This document shows, in pieces, positions 51,580 to 52,603 of a stretch of 52,603 nt of DNA. Location of the stretch: positions 1 through 52,603 of the forward strand of contig JAYEKW010000016.1 of the NCBI GenBank assembly GCA_034716895.1, written 5' to 3'. The notes under the pieces were generated by a model. That model did no database searches. It was given only the letters and a program-made list of their open reading frames with translations, and was not told the DNA's origin. The stretch comes from Candidatus Neomarinimicrobiota bacterium. Its GTDB lineage: Bacteria > Fidelibacterota > UBA8477 > JABMPR01. Made by a program: the position numbers and the translations under genes. Numbering within the stretch: position 1 is the first letter of the stretch; each line of letters begins with the position of its first letter.

Positions 51580-52603
51580 AAAATATACTATTCAGAGCAG
51601 ATTCTTCTTCGGAAATTGGCATAGGACATATCACAAGAGATCTGGTATTGGCTAAACAGTATAAACTGGATAGTATCACTTTTGCCACCCAAGATCTACC
51701 AGGGAATATCAATGACTATATCAGAAAATGTGGTCATAGATTATTACATCTCAAATCAAATGCAGTGGAAGAGATGATCAACATTATTAGTGATGAAAAA
51801 ATTGATATGATCGTTATTGATCACTATGGCATAGACCTGGAATATGAAAAAAAGCTAAAAGAACAGTGCGATATACTGCTCCTTGTGCTTGATGACACCT
51901 ATCAACCACATTTCTGTGATATTTTGTTGAATCACAATCTGTATGCAGATGAATCAAAGTATGCCGGTCTGATTCCGGAGAGATGTGAACTACGTTGTGG
52001 AGCTGAATATACACTTATCGATGATCAATTTATGGATGAGAATCTGAAAATCAGTAATCTGAGTGATCCACGTTCTCATTTTAATGTATTTGTAGCAATG
52101 GGTGGATCTGATCATTCAAATATATTAATGAAAATACTATTGGTATTGGCTGAATATCCAAATCTTCGGCCAATTGTTGTTACGAGTACAGCCAAACAAC
52201 ACTTGGAAGAATTGATTAAATACGTTGCTGGTAAAGCAAGCGTATCATTGCATGTTAACCCTGAAAATATGGCATCACTCATGCATAATTCAGACTATGC
52301 CATAATTACCCCCAGTGCACTTGTCCACGAGATCCTGCAATTTCAGCTACCATTTATTGCAATAAAAACAGCGGATAATCAATCCCATATGCTGGAATAT
52401 TTGAAAGACAGTCACTTTATCACCATGGAATGTTTCGATTCTGAGCTTTTGCTTACCAATGTGCGCAAACTTATTGGTGAACCGGGAAGTATATTTAAAA
52501 ATTTTATTGATTTATCCATGTCTGAAAAATTGATGATTTTAGACTGGAGAAATAATCCAGGCATCAGAAAATGGATGTTGGCAAAAGAAACGATTTCCCA
52601 AAT
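51576..52603 (+). CDS. pseG: PseG UDP-sugar hydrolase fused to a PseH-like acetyltransferase (cut by window end)
   Basis: An open frame from ATG 51576 to the window edge (342 codons and counting). The start FRADSSSEIGIGHITRDL holds the PseG catalytic His18, with IDHYGIDLEYEKKLK and LDDTYQPHFCDILLNHN following; MGGSDHSN starts the second Rossmann half. PseG is normally about 270-340 residues, yet the last 35 residues seen (FIDLSMSEKLMILDWRNN, then PGIRKWM) match the start of PseH acetyltransferases. So PseG and PseH are probably fused in the order hydrolase-acetyltransferase, reversing the pathway order. The downstream end is not in view. Confidence 0.85.
   Translation, partial: MKNILFRADSSSEIGIGHITRDLVLAKQYKLDSITFATQDLPGNINDYIRKCGHRLLHLKSNAVEEMINIISDEKIDMIVIDHYGIDLEYEKKLKEQCDILLLVLDDTYQPHFCDILLNHNLYADESKYAGLIPERCELRCGAEYTLIDDQFMDENLKISNLSDPRSHFNVFVAMGGSDHSNILMKILLVLAEYPNLRPIVVTSTAKQHLEELIKYVAGKASVSLHVNPENMASLMHNSDYAIITPSALVHEILQFQLPFIAIKTADNQSHMLEYLKDSHFITMECFDSELLLTNVRKLIGEPGSIFKNFIDLSMSEKLMILDWRNNPGIRKWMLAKETISQ

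Overview
The window is a long flagellar gene locus from a diderm, motile bacterium of moderate to low GC content. It encodes both the P ring (FlgI) and the L ring (FlgH), so the cell envelope has two membranes. Its regulators are sigma-54, an NtrC-type activator, sigma-28 (FliA) and FliW/CsrA. No marker gene fixes the phylum. The mix of CheZ-like protein, FapA/DUF342, MotE-like protein, TIGR02530-type protein and PomAB-like stator would suit a lineage of the Fibrobacteres-Chlorobi-Bacteroidetes group or another deep diderm line, but that is a guess. No rRNA, tRNA, CRISPR array, insertion sequence or prophage was seen.

Layout. (1) At 1-2297 there is a partial minus-strand gene, an intergenic patch with two copies of a CCTGAGC..GTCGAAGG repeat, and a minus-strand PAS-PAS hybrid histidine kinase. 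(2) Operon A (about 2612-10967) holds signalling genes: an ExeA-like ATPase, three small unknown proteins, an HDOD protein, CheY, a CheZ-like phosphatase, FapA, a REC-GAF protein with a degenerate GGDEF domain, a stand-alone receiver, and a sigma-54 activator; it ends at a clear terminator. (3) Operon B (about 11212-25314) holds flgB, flgC, an unknown gene, fliE-F-G-H-I-J, a motE-like gene, fliK, flgD, a TIGR02530-type gene, flgE, motA and motB, and a terminator. (4) Operon C (from about 25731) holds fliL-M-N-O-P-Q-R, flhB, flhA, flhF, flhG, a small membrane protein, fliA, three unfamiliar proteins, a PAS histidine kinase and a GAF-HisKA protein. (5) Operon D (from about 40647) holds flgF-G-A-H-I-J-N-K-L, fliW and csrA, followed by pseB-C-F and a pseG-pseH fusion cut by the window end. 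The pse genes would make pseudaminic acid for flagellin glycosylation.

Regulation. Each of the four plus-strand operons is preceded by a TGGCAT-N5-(T/C)TG(C/A/G) sigma-54 promoter. Upstream of each promoter is at least one palindrome GGAA-N5-TTCC with an A/T-only centre. There are five perfect copies: 2444, 2467, 11029, 25383 and 40441. Weaker copies lie 20-23 bp from several of them. This is the layout expected of enhancer sites for one activator, and the best candidate is the NtrC-type protein encoded at 9539-10909, whose sigma-54 contact loop reads GSFTNA instead of GAFTGA. The likely partner kinase is the PAS histidine kinase at 38264, as in FlgS/FlgR systems. This self-contained circuit is the most notable feature of the window.

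Other points of interest are a shared acidic ID-containing motif in CheZ, FliM and FliN, an FlgH that has no lipoprotein cysteine but a C-terminal hydrophobic segment, altered motifs in FlhB (NPTF) and FlhF (DTPAR), three unfamiliar genes between fliA and the kinase pair, and a 41-codon gene fitted between the HDOD and cheY genes.
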